A DNA stretch of 50,370 bases from a virus. Below the pieces are notes generated by a model. It saw only the letters and a list, made by a program, of their open reading frames with translations, did not search any database and had not been told where the DNA came from. Position 1 is the first letter of the stretch, and every line of letters starts with the position of its first letter. A program made the translations under genes and the position numbers. Positions 23,264 to 33,900 of this stretch are shown here, piece by piece. The stretch covers positions 1 through 50,370 of the IMG/VR virus record IMGVR_UViG_3300025096_000031; one strand, written 5' to 3'.

Positions 23264-24889
23264 ATGAACCTATCTGCATCACAAAAGCAGAATTTTCTGC
23301 GTAAGATGTATATAGATCCATTTTTTTTCGCTGAAACATTGTTTGGCGACAATGGTGATCCTATGCACCATCATATACGATGTAAATCACCAGATTTTCA
23401 CAAAAAAATCGTGAAAAAACTTCTATCTATGGATCCTGGGGACAAATTAGCCGTTGTTGCGCCCAGGGGACACGCAAAAACCACACTATGCTCACTAATT
23501 TATCCGTTACATCGGATTTTATTCGGTGAAGAACACTTTGTTCTGCTTATTTCGGAGTCTGAAACCCAATCGAAGTATTTACTCGAAACAATAGGCGACG
23601 AAATAGAGTATAATCCCGTATTGAAGTATTTTTTCGGTAACAGAATGGGTAGTATATGGGGAAAAGAGGAAAAACAGGTCATTGGTGGCTTTGATGAACA
23701 CGGAAATCCGACAAATAAGTGTAAAATACTGATCCGTGGTACAGGCCAGAAGGTCCGTGGCCTGAAATATGGCGCATATCGTCCAACATTGACAATTATT
23801 GACGATGGCGAAGGCGAGGCTAACACAGTTACCGAACTACAAAGAGATAAGTTTAGAAGGTGGCTAAATGGTGCCGTTATCCCTGGTAGCGCAGACGCGA
23901 AATTGATTTTTGTAGGAACCATAATAGATGACGATTCTTATCTCAATAGAATAGCAGGAGCCAGGTCTTGGGACCGTGACGGAAAACACAAAGTAAAGGG
24001 TTGGGATACAATGTTCTTTCAATCTGTTACGCAGAATACAGAACCTGGTAAATTTGCATCATCAGGAATGGAGATCCTTGATAAAAAAGGAGTCCCAGAA
24101 GTTTTATGGAAAGAACATAGAACTTACGCCTGGTTAATGGCAGAAAAGGATAGATTGGTGTCAGAAGGAGATGCATCGTATTTTTTCCAGGAATACCAGA
24201 ACATACCAATGGATGACTCCTTTCGTGTGTTTAAAAAAGAGCATATTCAATATTATACGGGAATGTACCTGGAGCAGGACGGATACCAATTTTTAATGAA
24301 AACGACGGGCGGAATGAAAAATCAGATACCAATCAATGTGTTTATGGGTATAGATCCTGCATCGTCCGAAAATGTTAAGGCGGACTATTCCGTTATAATG
24401 GTTATAGGCGTTGATGAAGAATTTAATATTTATGTCCTGGATATGTTTAGAGGTCAAATTGCCCCATTCGATTGTGGGGAAAAGATATTTGAATATGCCG
24501 ATATGTATAAGCCTAAATTGGTTAACATAGAAGAAACAGGCCATTTTATGTTGAGGGACTATGTGCAGAAGGTTTCTAAAGAAACAGGTAGATTTCTTAA
24601 TATAATGCCAAAAAAAGCGATTAAGGCTAAATATTTCAGGATAAAAGAAATGCAGCCTTATTTCGCAAGTAAAGCGGTTTTTATGAAAGACTCTCATTTT
24701 GAATTAGAACAGGAGTTGTTGGCCTTCAAGGAACACGGGACCTTCAAAAAAGATACATTGGATGCTTTGCGTTGGTCTATGGACGATATGTATAAACCAT
24801 CTGTGTCAATGAACAAGAAGGGTGAGTGGGTGATCCCAGGCCTTACTGTTGGATGTGATTGGGAAACAGGACAAATGATCTACAATTAA
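23264..24889 (+). CDS. terL: Terminase large subunit
   Basis: 541 residues, the DNA packaging motor. ATPase: Walker A-type APRGHAKTT (residues 66-74) and Walker B IIDDGE with Asp180-Asp181 and Glu183. Nuclease: an RNase H-like fold with MGIDPASS (Asp364), NIEETGH (Glu423) and DTLDALRW (Asp497, Asp500). All key residues are present and the length is normal. It cuts concatemers and pumps DNA through the portal encoded at 25503-27536. Confidence 0.95.
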   Translation: MNLSASQKQNFLRKMYIDPFFFAETLFGDNGDPMHHHIRCKSPDFHKKIVKKLLSMDPGDKLAVVAPRGHAKTTLCSLIYPLHRILFGEEHFVLLISESETQSKYLLETIGDEIEYNPVLKYFFGNRMGSIWGKEEKQVIGGFDEHGNPTNKCKILIRGTGQKVRGLKYGAYRPTLTIIDDGEGEANTVTELQRDKFRRWLNGAVIPGSADAKLIFVGTIIDDDSYLNRIAGARSWDRDGKHKVKGWDTMFFQSVTQNTEPGKFASSGMEILDKKGVPEVLWKEHRTYAWLMAEKDRLVSEGDASYFFQEYQNIPMDDSFRVFKKEHIQYYTGMYLEQDGYQFLMKTTGGMKNQIPINVFMGIDPASSENVKADYSVIMVIGVDEEFNIYVLDMFRGQIAPFDCGEKIFEYADMYKPKLVNIEETGHFMLRDYVQKVSKETGRFLNIMPKKAIKAKYFRIKEMQPYFASKAVFMKDSHFELEQELLAFKEHGTFKKDTLDALRWSMDDMYKPSVSMNKKGEWVIPGLTVGCDWETGQMIYN

Positions 24890-24910
24890 CTATGATAAAC
24901 AATAAAAGAT

Positions 24911-25309
24911 TTGGATACTTTACAATTAGAAAGTTTAGCACAGGAATTGATTGGAGGCTATACCTGGATGTTTGTTGCCGCATTCTTCCTGGTATTGTTT
25001 CGTTCAACAGTAGAAGGCTTAACGCAATCGTTCAAAGTCTTCTTTGGCAAAGGGCTTAATACAGATGATATTATATTCATATGGATTGAGGGAAAAAAGT
25101 ATGCCGCAAGGATAATAAGACTTGGAATGTTTAAGTCCACTTTCACGGTATATGATGTGAGTAGAACATCAGACGGAAAGGCTTACATATCAGGTGGAGA
25201 AAAATTGGAAATACAGAACGATAAGATAAAAGATTTCGTAATAACCAAACCGCTAACAAAGGTGGACCTTGAGTCCTGGGAAAACGGTTTCAGCGATGGA
25301 GATCACTAA
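24911..25309 (+). CDS. Small membrane protein between terminase and portal
   Basis: 132 residues starting at a TTG (24911); no in-frame ATG exists upstream because TGA and TAA precede it. One membrane helix (WMFVAAFFLVLF) is followed by a beta-rich domain (DDIIFIWIEGKKYAARIIRLGMFKSTFTVYDVS; GGEKLEIQNDKIKDF) resembling the small beta domain of mechanosensitive channel-like proteins. Such genes recur next to the portal in marine podovirus-like phages; function unknown. The stop overlaps the next ATG. Confidence 0.6.
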   Translation: MDTLQLESLAQELIGGYTWMFVAAFFLVLFRSTVEGLTQSFKVFFGKGLNTDDIIFIWIEGKKYAARIIRLGMFKSTFTVYDVSRTSDGKAYISGGEKLEIQNDKIKDFVITKPLTKVDLESWENGFSDGDH

Positions 25310-25503
25310 TGGCAAAAGCAAAGAAAAAAGCACCAAAGAAAAAAGCAGCAAAGAAGGAAAAGTCCTGGATAGAACAAACCTGCCCTGCAAGTTTGTCACC
25401 AATTGGATGGGCAGAAAATATTGTTGCTAATCCAAAAAACTTCGAAAATGGCAATGGTCCAGAAATCAAATACGCCGAGGATTACATTAAAGCAAATAAA
25501 TAA
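25309..25503 (+). CDS. Lys-rich small protein
   Basis: 64 residues: a very basic N-terminus (AKAKKKAPKKKAAKKEKSW) followed by a neutral part (CPASLSPIGWAENIV). The basic head suggests DNA or RNA contact. Start and stop overlap both neighbours (TAATG), so it is translated with the portal. Confidence 0.55.
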   Translation: MAKAKKKAPKKKAAKKEKSWIEQTCPASLSPIGWAENIVANPKNFENGNGPEIKYAEDYIKANK

Positions 25504-27536
25504 TGAAAGTCGATAAATTAAATCTGCCTGATATCGATGCTGAAGATGTGCGTAGCGCATATATTATGTGTGAGAGTATGTCTTCCACATATCGATACCA
25601 GATGGCTGAAGATGAAGAATTTTATCTTGGCCAACAGTTAACTATACCGCAAAAGGAATACCTTATGTCTGTGGGGCAACCCCCAGAGGCAAATAATAAG
25701 ATCCGTCCTGCGGTTGAAACGGTCCTGGCTAATATATCAGCGTCTAACCCTGAATGGGATTGTGATCCTATGCAGAAAGGTGATGAGGAATTTGCATATA
25801 TATGTAATGCTATGCTTGATCGTATATGGGAAGATTCAGATGGTAGTGTACAATATCGACAGATCTGTAAGGATTATATTGTAAAGGGATTAGGATATTT
25901 ATTTGTTTATCCTGATTGGAATGCCGATGAAGGTTTAGGTGGAATGCGTCTTAAAAGGCTGCCGCCAGAATCAATTTTTGTTGATGCAAACAGTATGCTG
26001 CCAGACTTCAGCGATGCATCGTATATCATTTATTCAGATATACATACAAAGGAAAACCTGAAGGTTACATTCCCCAGGTTTAAGGACCTGATAGATGAGG
26101 CATCGTCGGACCATACTTTAAACGAAATATCTTCTGGTAAGTATGATCGGGATGATACCTGGACCAGAGCAGATATCGGCGACAATTATATGGAGAAGGT
26201 TAGGAAGTATATCTATTGGACGAAAGTAAATGTCCCATTCGTTAGATTAACGGATCTCAATACAGGGCATACCCAAATCTATAATAGAGATCAATATCTA
26301 AACGAACTTCAAAAGGATAAAGAGTATCAAAAGTTGCTGAAAAATGAAGTTGTAGACGAAGAAATTATTTATCGTACTCAAATCAGAGAAGTATTCGTTA
26401 TAGGCGACAAATTAGCATACGACGAAGTGCTGCCAATAACTCGATTCCCTATTATTCCTGCTTGTAATGAGCATACGGGTACGCCGTATCCTGCAGGGGA
26501 TGTAAGACACGCTAAATCACCACAAAGGATGTTAAACAGGACAGAGGCGCTGCTTATCTCTCATACATCAGCAACAACAAATTTTAAACTTCTTTATGAA
26601 GATGGTGCAATGGATGCAGGGGAAGTAGCAAAGTGGCATATTCCTAATGCGCTTATTCGTGTTAATCCTGGTGCGTTAAGAGAACAAAAGATTAAAGAAT
26701 TCTCCCCACCTGCTATATCAGGTCAATTGTTCCAGGAGAAGTCCCGTTATGAAATGGATATTGAACAAGTGTTTGGTGCCTATAAATATATGCAAGGATC
26801 ATCCGCAGATGCCCCTGGGACCGTAGGTGAGGCGCAGATCATTGATGAGGCCGTGGCCAGAAAACAGAATTGGAAAGTATTACCTATATATGATGCATTA
26901 GTTAGGGCTGCAAAGATTATCCTGGAATGGACACCATTGGTCTATGATCAACAGAGAACAATTAGAATTATAAATCCTGATGGATCTAATCAGGAAATAA
27001 CGATGAATAAGCCCGTATGGGATGAGAAACAGGGCAGTATCATTAAGTTATTTGATATGGCATCAATTAAACTTGATGTTAGGGTGGTTATTGGTAGTAC
27101 CAGGGCCAAGTCACCACAGGCAAAATTACAAAAAGATTTAATGCTGCTACAGGCAGGTATATACGACAAAACACAGGTAATATTGAATATGCCTGGTGAT
27201 ATAGATAAAGCGTCGTTAATGGCAAGAGTCGGTGAGATTCAAAATCTCCAGGCCCAATTACAACAGTTATCAGAAGAGAATGAAAAACTGAAGGGCGATA
27301 TGCAGACCAGGGAACGGGAACTGTTCCATAGTAAGATGAGAGCAGAAGTATCCGAGGCCACAAAACCTGTAGCAAAAGCACAAGCAAAACTTCAATCACA
27401 AATGCAGTTAGAAGAGAGTCGGGCCAAAGACAATACGGCTATGGCCAAAACGGACCTGAAGAAGGTGGTTGACTCCGCTAACACTAATGCACAACCGATT
27501 AACTCAAACCCTAAAGCACCTGCCGTGGCAGGTTAA
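25503..27536 (+). CDS. Portal protein (P22-like)
   Basis: 677 residues, the dodecameric ring at one vertex. Features fit podovirus portals: an N-terminal helix with YRYQMAEDEEFYLG, the conserved NNKIRPAVETVLANI (about residues 64-78), a wing/stem region with GLGYLFVYPDW, PGTVGEAQIIDEAVARKQNW before the crown, and a C-terminal coiled coil (EIQNLQAQLQQLSEENEKL). Starts 3 bases into the overlap with the previous stop. Scaffold and capsid follow. Confidence 0.9.
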   Translation: MKVDKLNLPDIDAEDVRSAYIMCESMSSTYRYQMAEDEEFYLGQQLTIPQKEYLMSVGQPPEANNKIRPAVETVLANISASNPEWDCDPMQKGDEEFAYICNAMLDRIWEDSDGSVQYRQICKDYIVKGLGYLFVYPDWNADEGLGGMRLKRLPPESIFVDANSMLPDFSDASYIIYSDIHTKENLKVTFPRFKDLIDEASSDHTLNEISSGKYDRDDTWTRADIGDNYMEKVRKYIYWTKVNVPFVRLTDLNTGHTQIYNRDQYLNELQKDKEYQKLLKNEVVDEEIIYRTQIREVFVIGDKLAYDEVLPITRFPIIPACNEHTGTPYPAGDVRHAKSPQRMLNRTEALLISHTSATTNFKLLYEDGAMDAGEVAKWHIPNALIRVNPGALREQKIKEFSPPAISGQLFQEKSRYEMDIEQVFGAYKYMQGSSADAPGTVGEAQIIDEAVARKQNWKVLPIYDALVRAAKIILEWTPLVYDQQRTIRIINPDGSNQEITMNKPVWDEKQGSIIKLFDMASIKLDVRVVIGSTRAKSPQAKLQKDLMLLQAGIYDKTQVILNMPGDIDKASLMARVGEIQNLQAQLQQLSEENEKLKGDMQTRERELFHSKMRAEVSEATKPVAKAQAKLQSQMQLEESRAKDNTAMAKTDLKKVVDSANTNAQPINSNPKAPAVAG

Positions 27537-27556
27537 CTCCAAAGGAGAGCATCGTA

Positions 27557-28387
27557 ATGGCAACAGAAGAAAAAAAGGTAGTACAATCAGAGGATAACCT
27601 TATTGATGTATTGGATGAATTCAATGCAAACCAGGAAGGCTCCGAAGATGTTGCTGCTGAAACCAAAGAACAGGCACAAGAGCGCCAGGAGGCGGTTGCG
27701 TACCTTATTGACAACAAGTTTCAGGATACACCTGAAGGTAGAGAGCAGTTGGCTACGGCCTATAAGGAATTGCAGAGCAAGACCGATAAGGAAAAGTCAG
27801 CGTTTAACCAAAAGTTTGATCATTATGAACGATTGGATAAACTCGATAACTATCTAAAAGAACATCCTGAATCAGTTCAGTTGTTACAATCAAAGATAAC
27901 AGAGGAGAAAGAACAGTTGAAAGGCCCACCTGAAAAACCTGAAGGATATGACATCTTGGATGAAAGTATCGAAAATACCGAATCCGCAGCCTGGCGTGAC
28001 GAGTATAATGCCTGGTTGATAGAACAGGGTAGGTTGGCAGCAGCCAATGAAGTTCAACAGTTTAAGGATGATCTGGCGAGTCGTGAAATGGCCCGTCGGG
28101 ACGATAAGGAATTAACAGATCTCGGTCTGGACGATTCACAAAAGAATGAATTCCGAAAATTCTTAAACGATCCTGGTAATCTTAACAACAAAACGCTTGT
28201 TGATGTTTGGCGGTTTCTAAACGGTGATGGAGCAGTAATACCAAGTGGTGATAATACTGCGGCACGAAAAAACCTGCAGACGAGCGCAGCAGCAGTACAG
28301 GGGAACGCCCCTTCTGCTATTACTCCACAATCTGAAGAACTTAATAAGTTTTGGGATGGTATTATGAAAACCACGAATCGGGGGTAG
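27557..28387 (+). CDS. Capsid scaffolding protein
   Basis: 276 residues, highly charged and helical, with AAAGGAGAG before the ATG. Acidic N-terminus, coiled middle (YKELQSKTDKEKSAF; YERLDKLDNYLKEHPESVQLLQSKI) and a C-terminal helix (LNKFWDGIMKTTN) likely binding the capsid protein. Place between portal and capsid is the standard scaffold position. No protease motif was seen, so it is a scaffold that would be released or degraded by another enzyme. Confidence 0.8.
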   Translation: MATEEKKVVQSEDNLIDVLDEFNANQEGSEDVAAETKEQAQERQEAVAYLIDNKFQDTPEGREQLATAYKELQSKTDKEKSAFNQKFDHYERLDKLDNYLKEHPESVQLLQSKITEEKEQLKGPPEKPEGYDILDESIENTESAAWRDEYNAWLIEQGRLAAANEVQQFKDDLASREMARRDDKELTDLGLDDSQKNEFRKFLNDPGNLNNKTLVDVWRFLNGDGAVIPSGDNTAARKNLQTSAAAVQGNAPSAITPQSEELNKFWDGIMKTTNRG

Positions 28388-28393
28388 CCCGAT
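28377..28393. other. Small inverted repeat at the scaffold stop
   Basis: ATCGGG (28377-28382) and CCCGAT (28388-28393) with a 5-base loop containing the stop codon. There is no T-run; perhaps an RNA stabiliser or a processing site between scaffold and capsid messages. Confidence 0.35.
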
Positions 28394-28445
28394 AGTGGCG
28401 GAATTACTTTAACCACAATTCTGCAGGGTAGCAAAGGAGTCAGAA

Positions 28446-29924
28446 ATGGCACAACCTTATAGTTATGGATCAGGAACCGCTACCCAATTCACCACAGGCG
28501 AACAACGCCAGGTACTTGAGTTAGGCGAAAAGATTCATATGTTTAACCCAGATGTCACGCCCATATTTACTGTTATGGGTAGATTATCTACATCAGTAAC
28601 CCCCGTTCCAATTTTTGAATGGATGGAAGATGAATATTTCATCCGTCCTGATGTAAAATTGATCACAGGCGCAGCAACGGTCCAGGACCGTGGTGGCTCC
28701 GCAGGTGATAACGATACGGGATTCATCATCAGAATGAACCGACAAGCGCAATTTGAGGCGTTTGAAAAAGGTGCGCTTTACACTATCTCTGGTTTAGGGA
28801 CAGGAGAAACGCAGTTTGAATCCGCAAATACTGATGTTGAACTAATGTGTGTTGCTCTTGGTCAAGAGTGTCAAGCAGGGACAGTTGGTGGCGCAGTTGC
28901 CGCATCTGAATTAGATGTTGCATTTGTCCATTCCGACGGAACATTACCTGCTTTTCGTTATGACAAGAACGGCACAACAGTTGCAGGTTTTGCATATACT
29001 GCAACATCAACAATCACATTCACATATGTCGGGAATGTCGGAGAATGCTCCGATCTTGATCAGCCTGGTCATTCTGCTACGCAGACTAACCTAACTGACA
29101 ATGAAACGGCAACTGTGTATCGATCCAGAGTCGGATGGCGTGAAGGCGCAAACATTGGCGAAATGACATCCAAAAAGGTTCGTAGACTATCGAACTGTAC
29201 GCAGATCTTTAGAGAGCCTTACTCAATCACAGGCACACAGAATGCTGCCAAAATGTATGGTGGATCTGAAATGTCACGCTTACAAGCACGGAAATTGAAC
29301 AAAATCAAGATGGATCTGGAATATGCTATCTTGACGAATGGCGCAAAATCCCTTGATGCAACGGCAGAAAATCCCCAAAGAACAATGGCAGGACTTGGTG
29401 TCGGAGGAACGGCAGGAGTTATTCAATCCTTAAACGCAGATGTGAATGCTGAATTGAAGATGACCGAAACATATTCATCTTCTGCAGTTGGTGGATTGGG
29501 CGAAATGGACGATGTCCTGGAAAAAGTATTCCAGGATAGTTTGTCTGGTTCTATGAAGAAAACCGCATTTTGCTCAAATCGTTGGCTGAAGAAATTGGTA
29601 GGTCTGGCTCGTACAGACTCAAATACCAGTATCAATGCTGAAATGGGATCTAACGCTACCGCAGGGTTGCGTGTTACAAAATACTTTGGGCCTATCGGTG
29701 AAATGGACTTTGTGGTCCATCCGTTGCTCAACAGTACATTGGATGCGTATGCGGTTGTTCTTGATTTTGCAAACATTGCTTGGCGCCCATTGGCTACAAG
29801 AGATATGCAGTTGAGATCTAATGTGATCCAGGATGGTCGTGACGGTCAAACTAATGAGTGGTTGATCGAAGCAGGAATGGAAATTCGGAACGAACAAACA
29901 CACGCTATCTTAAAATTGGTATAA
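28446..29924 (+). CDS. Major capsid protein (SU10/DUF5309-like, HK97 fold)
   Basis: 492 residues with AAAGGAG before the ATG. The start NPDVTPIFTVMGRLSTSVTPV and the following FEWMEDEYF match the N-terminal pattern of SU10-type capsid proteins. Later parts include a helix with SRLQARKLNKIKMDLEYAIL (spine helix) and the C-terminal core (DAYAVVLDFANIAWRPL; EAGMEIRNEQTHAIL). An inserted Ala/Thr/Gly-rich beta segment (about residues 135-235) may be an extra surface domain. Followed by a hairpin terminator, which is usual for this highly expressed gene. Confidence 0.85.
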   Translation: MAQPYSYGSGTATQFTTGEQRQVLELGEKIHMFNPDVTPIFTVMGRLSTSVTPVPIFEWMEDEYFIRPDVKLITGAATVQDRGGSAGDNDTGFIIRMNRQAQFEAFEKGALYTISGLGTGETQFESANTDVELMCVALGQECQAGTVGGAVAASELDVAFVHSDGTLPAFRYDKNGTTVAGFAYTATSTITFTYVGNVGECSDLDQPGHSATQTNLTDNETATVYRSRVGWREGANIGEMTSKKVRRLSNCTQIFREPYSITGTQNAAKMYGGSEMSRLQARKLNKIKMDLEYAILTNGAKSLDATAENPQRTMAGLGVGGTAGVIQSLNADVNAELKMTETYSSSAVGGLGEMDDVLEKVFQDSLSGSMKKTAFCSNRWLKKLVGLARTDSNTSINAEMGSNATAGLRVTKYFGPIGEMDFVVHPLLNSTLDAYAVVLDFANIAWRPLATRDMQLRSNVIQDGRDGQTNEWLIEAGMEIRNEQTHAILKLV

Positions 29925-29946
29925 TTACCAATATTTAACTCATCGG

Positions 29947-29982
29947 AATATCTGGGGCGGTGTCGCATCTGCCCCAGATATT
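29947..29982 (+). terminator. Hairpin after the capsid gene
   Basis: AATATCTGGGGC (29947-29958) pairs perfectly with GCCCCAGATATT (29971-29982) around a 12-base loop. The 12-bp stem is strong; the following bases are ATAAAAGG and not a T-run, so it may work as a partial terminator or as a 3' end stabiliser of capsid mRNA. Confidence 0.7.
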
Positions 29983-29998
29983 ATAAAAGGATTAAGAT

Positions 29999-30904
29999 AT
30001 GAGATATCAAGAATTATACGAAATGGTCGATATGGGTATGCTCCGTGCAAATGTCAATTATCCCGTATCGGACAATCTTAAAGAATTTTTAGTAACACAG
30101 GCGGTTGATAAGATCGGGGAAACTGTTGTTCTAAAGAAAAAGACTCTATCCCCATCTGTAGTAGGGACGACGGCTATATTGGATGCCGACGATATGACAT
30201 CAAAAGTTTATAAGGTAGAGGCAGGAGATAAGAATCTTCCCTTTATCAGCGAAGAAACAACAAACCCAAATACCGACACAACAACAATAACAAACAATGC
30301 CTGGTATGTAAAACAAAACAGAGAGTCTGGGACCATATCTTCGTTGGCGTCTACAGATGCAAGTCCAAGTTCAGTAACTTTCACAGGCTCTATAAACCCT
30401 AATGTAGATCAGGTGGTAGGTAGTAGAATATTTATAAGTGAAGTAGGTGGCATTGTAAAGGCAGGTGAAAAACACCCTTTAAACGGCCAAACTTGGCGTA
30501 TAACGGCCGTAAGTGGCGAAGACCTAACCTTTACCGCTAAAGACAATACGCACACGAATGGGGGCTATTCTGCGTATACTGCAGGAACAGGGGTATATGA
30601 AGAGAGAACATATACAATCCATTTTTTAAAGGCCCCTGAAGGGACCGTAAAAGTTTATTATTATGCAAAGCCCACACCAATGGTCAGTTTGGCAAGTGAA
30701 GTGGACCTACCAAGTGAATTGGTTTCTGCGGTGGTCCATTTAGTTATAGCCAGGTTAATGTCGATTGACGGCCAGATGCAAATGGGATCTGGGCATCGTG
30801 GTATAGCAAAACAGGTAATTGAAGAATGGATCCAAGCCAGGAGCAGAAGAGAACAGTTTCCAGACATTGTTCCACCACCAATGACTAACTTTATAGATAA
30901 GTAG
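29999..30904 (+). CDS. Head-tail connector-region protein
   Basis: 301 residues. The N-terminus is helical (DNLKEFLVTQAVDKIGETVVLKKKT); the middle is Ser/Thr-rich beta (TSKVYKVEAGD; VGSRIFISEVGG); the C-terminus has KVYYYAKPTPMVSL and a helical tail (SAVVHLVIARLMSIDGQMQMG). Position right after the capsid fits an adaptor or head completion protein. AAAGG lies 6 bases before the ATG. No firm family. Confidence 0.55.
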   Translation: MRYQELYEMVDMGMLRANVNYPVSDNLKEFLVTQAVDKIGETVVLKKKTLSPSVVGTTAILDADDMTSKVYKVEAGDKNLPFISEETTNPNTDTTTITNNAWYVKQNRESGTISSLASTDASPSSVTFTGSINPNVDQVVGSRIFISEVGGIVKAGEKHPLNGQTWRITAVSGEDLTFTAKDNTHTNGGYSAYTAGTGVYEERTYTIHFLKAPEGTVKVYYYAKPTPMVSLASEVDLPSELVSAVVHLVIARLMSIDGQMQMGSGHRGIAKQVIEEWIQARSRREQFPDIVPPPMTNFIDK

Positions 30905-30912
30905 AGGATATT

Positions 30913-33900
30913 ATGGCAACATTAGGCACAAGAGTTGAAGATCTTATCGGAGCATTCTCCGATACTACGGCAAAGGATAGCGCATTAACAGATGCAGCCC
31001 AGGAAATCTTAAATGTACTTCCAGATGAGTGTCTGTGGTTAGTGATAGATGAAAGCGCAGATATAGTATCAAACGGGTATTCAGTAGACACCTGTAAAGT
31101 TATGGCAGTAACAAGGGATGGTGAGTTTTGTAAGTTGATGCCCCTGGCCTACGAAAATAGAGTTATCAATGTCCCAGAAAGTTTATTTGCCCCGTCCACA
31201 AATATGCCCGTATACATTCTGAAGGAAAATAAGATATCAGTATATCCTACAGGATTTGGTCAGTTTAAGGTCCAAAAGGTAAATTATCCCACAATATTAA
31301 GTACAGATACCAATATAGGTAAGATTGAAAAGTCTGGTGTGACAGTAGATGTATCTGCGTTGTTTACTAAAACATCTCACGGCTTATCGGTTGGTGATAG
31401 TGTAACATTAGAAAGTTGGACCAAAGATGTGGGTGGAGGTGCATTCCCTGAATTGGAAGGGATGACCACACAGGTGGCTACGGTCCCGTTAACATCTACA
31501 TTTACATTAGAAGGAGTTACGGCAGCGTCCGAGGCCGCAACGGGAACCATTGTATCTGGGACGATGTTCCCAAAAGAATTAGAACATATTGTTGTCCTGG
31601 GGGCAGCATTGAAAGGCCGAATCTGGCAATTAGTAGAAAAAAGGGCAAGTTTACCTGCAGCGCCTACAGTAGTTACTCTATCATCTCCCCCATCGTTGGT
31701 GGCCATCGACACTAATCTGTCGTCCCCCATATCATCCACATATACGGCCCCAACTGCTCCGACCAAACCAGGCGCTGCAAATTTTACATACACACCGCCA
31801 AGTAAACCAACGCCGCCACAAGGACCATCGTTCACATATACAAGTCCATCAGCACCAACACCGCCTGGCACACCATCATTCACATATACTGCGCCTTCAC
31901 CACCAACGGCACCAGGCGCACCAAGTTTTACATTTTCACCACCGAATGCACCCATAGCCCCAGGGGCGCCACAGTTTTCATATACAAGTCCATCGTCAGT
32001 ACCGACGGCGCCTGGCGCACCATCGTTCGTGTATTCACCACCAACGGCACCAACACCGCCAGGAACACCTACATTTACATACAATGCGCCAAGCCTACCA
32101 TCGGCGATTGTACAACCTAATTTCACATATACAAGCCCTACACCATTTCCAACGGCACCAGGCACACCATTTTTTCAGTATACAAGTCCTACAATAACGC
32201 TTGATACTGCACCTGTTATTACAGACCTGGATCTGTCAGCGATAACTGTCCCAGATCCCCCTGCCGTATCAATATCATATACTGCTGCTACAGGTGGTGA
32301 TGCATCTAATACAGATGCAACGACACAGGCCACGGGACCAACTGCAGTAGGATCTATCCCTATTGTGGCAGATGCAACATATGGATCCTTACCTACGGTC
32401 CCAACTTATAATACTCCGCCTGTTACTACAAACTTTGCGGATGCAGAAACATACATCTCAATAAATGAAGATATTGAACTTGCCCAGGCGAATATAACAA
32501 AGAACCAGGCCGTACTACAGGAATATCAATTAACGATATCAAACAATTTGAATAAGTTTAATGCAGAATCACAGGAATACCAGGCAGGTATAAAAAAACT
32601 TGATCGTGAATTTGAAGACGCAATAAAACAGAATATAGCGGATGCAAATAACGAAGTTAACAGGATCCTGAAACAAGCAGAGATTGATGCAGCGCAAACG
32701 CAACAAGATACAAAAGCAGCAATAGAAGTGGATATTCGCAATAAAGCACAGGACCAAACATTAGATATACATAACAAAGCCCAGGCCCAGGCATTAGCAA
32801 TAACGAATGCCGCTAAAGATGTAGAGGCAGAGATTGAAACTTCAAGACAAAAGGTGCAGGTATTCCAGGCAGAAGTACAAAGATATCAACAGGAAGTTGT
32901 TACTGCAGTACAGGTATACCAGGTAAATGAGATTCAAAAAGAAATTGCGCTATGGCAGGGAGAGCAAACACATAAGATCCAAAAGTACACCGCCGATATA
33001 AATAATGCCCAGGCCGCTTATAGATCATCATTTGATGAATATGCTGCAGAAAATAGTAAGTATGCTGCTGAAGTCCAGGGATGGGGATTAAAGGTTCAGG
33101 ATGCCCAGGCGTTATATAGGGCATCAGTTGATGAATATTCAGCCGATAGTGGTAGGTATCAAGCAGAGATCCAGAAGTATTCACAAGAATTAGCCAACGC
33201 ACAGGCGCAATACAGGGAAGATGTCGATGAGTACACGGCATCAAATCAGAAGTATTCTACGGAAGTCCAAGCATATGCGACAGAGATAAACGATTCCCAG
33301 GCAAGTTACAAAGCGGATGTTGACATATATAATGCCGAAACCGCTAAATATTCATCAGAAATCCAGGCGTATTCTGCAGAAATAGGCAATGCCCAAGCAG
33401 CGTATAAAGAAGCGGTTGATGAATACACGGCATCAAACGGTAAATATTCCGCAGAAATTCAAGCATATTCCATTGAAATAGGTAAAGCACAGGCGGAGTA
33501 TAAAGAAGCGGTTGACGAGTATGCTGCAGAAAGCCAGAAGTATTCATCAGAGATCCAGGCCTATTCCATTCAGGTCCAAAACGCACAAGCATCTTATAAG
33601 CAATCTGTAGATGAATATGCATCAAGTAGTGGCAAATATGCTGCAGAAATCCAATCATTCAATGCCGAATTGTCGGATGCACAAGCAGTATACAGAGAGG
33701 AAGTAGACGAATATACTGCAGTAATAAATAAATTTGCATCTGAAACACAATTATATAATTCCGAATTACAGAACGCCCAGGCGGAATATAAAGTATTCTT
33801 TGACGAAAAAACATCAGATAATCAATTGTATGGAGTAGAGTTACAGGCCTATTCTACAGAATTGCAGAATGCGGTCCAGGAATACAAGGTCGCTTTAGAC

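Noticed and set aside
31377-32165. 262-codon open frame on the minus strand
   Set aside because: It is antisense to the Pro-rich repeats of 30913-34176; its Gly/Val repeats are the mirror of TCA/CCA/ACA codons and it has no ribosome binding site.
33031-33894. Possible CRISPR array or tandem satellite
   Set aside because: The 96-bp period codes for a heptad-type protein repeat without spacers; the repeats are not identical in DNA.
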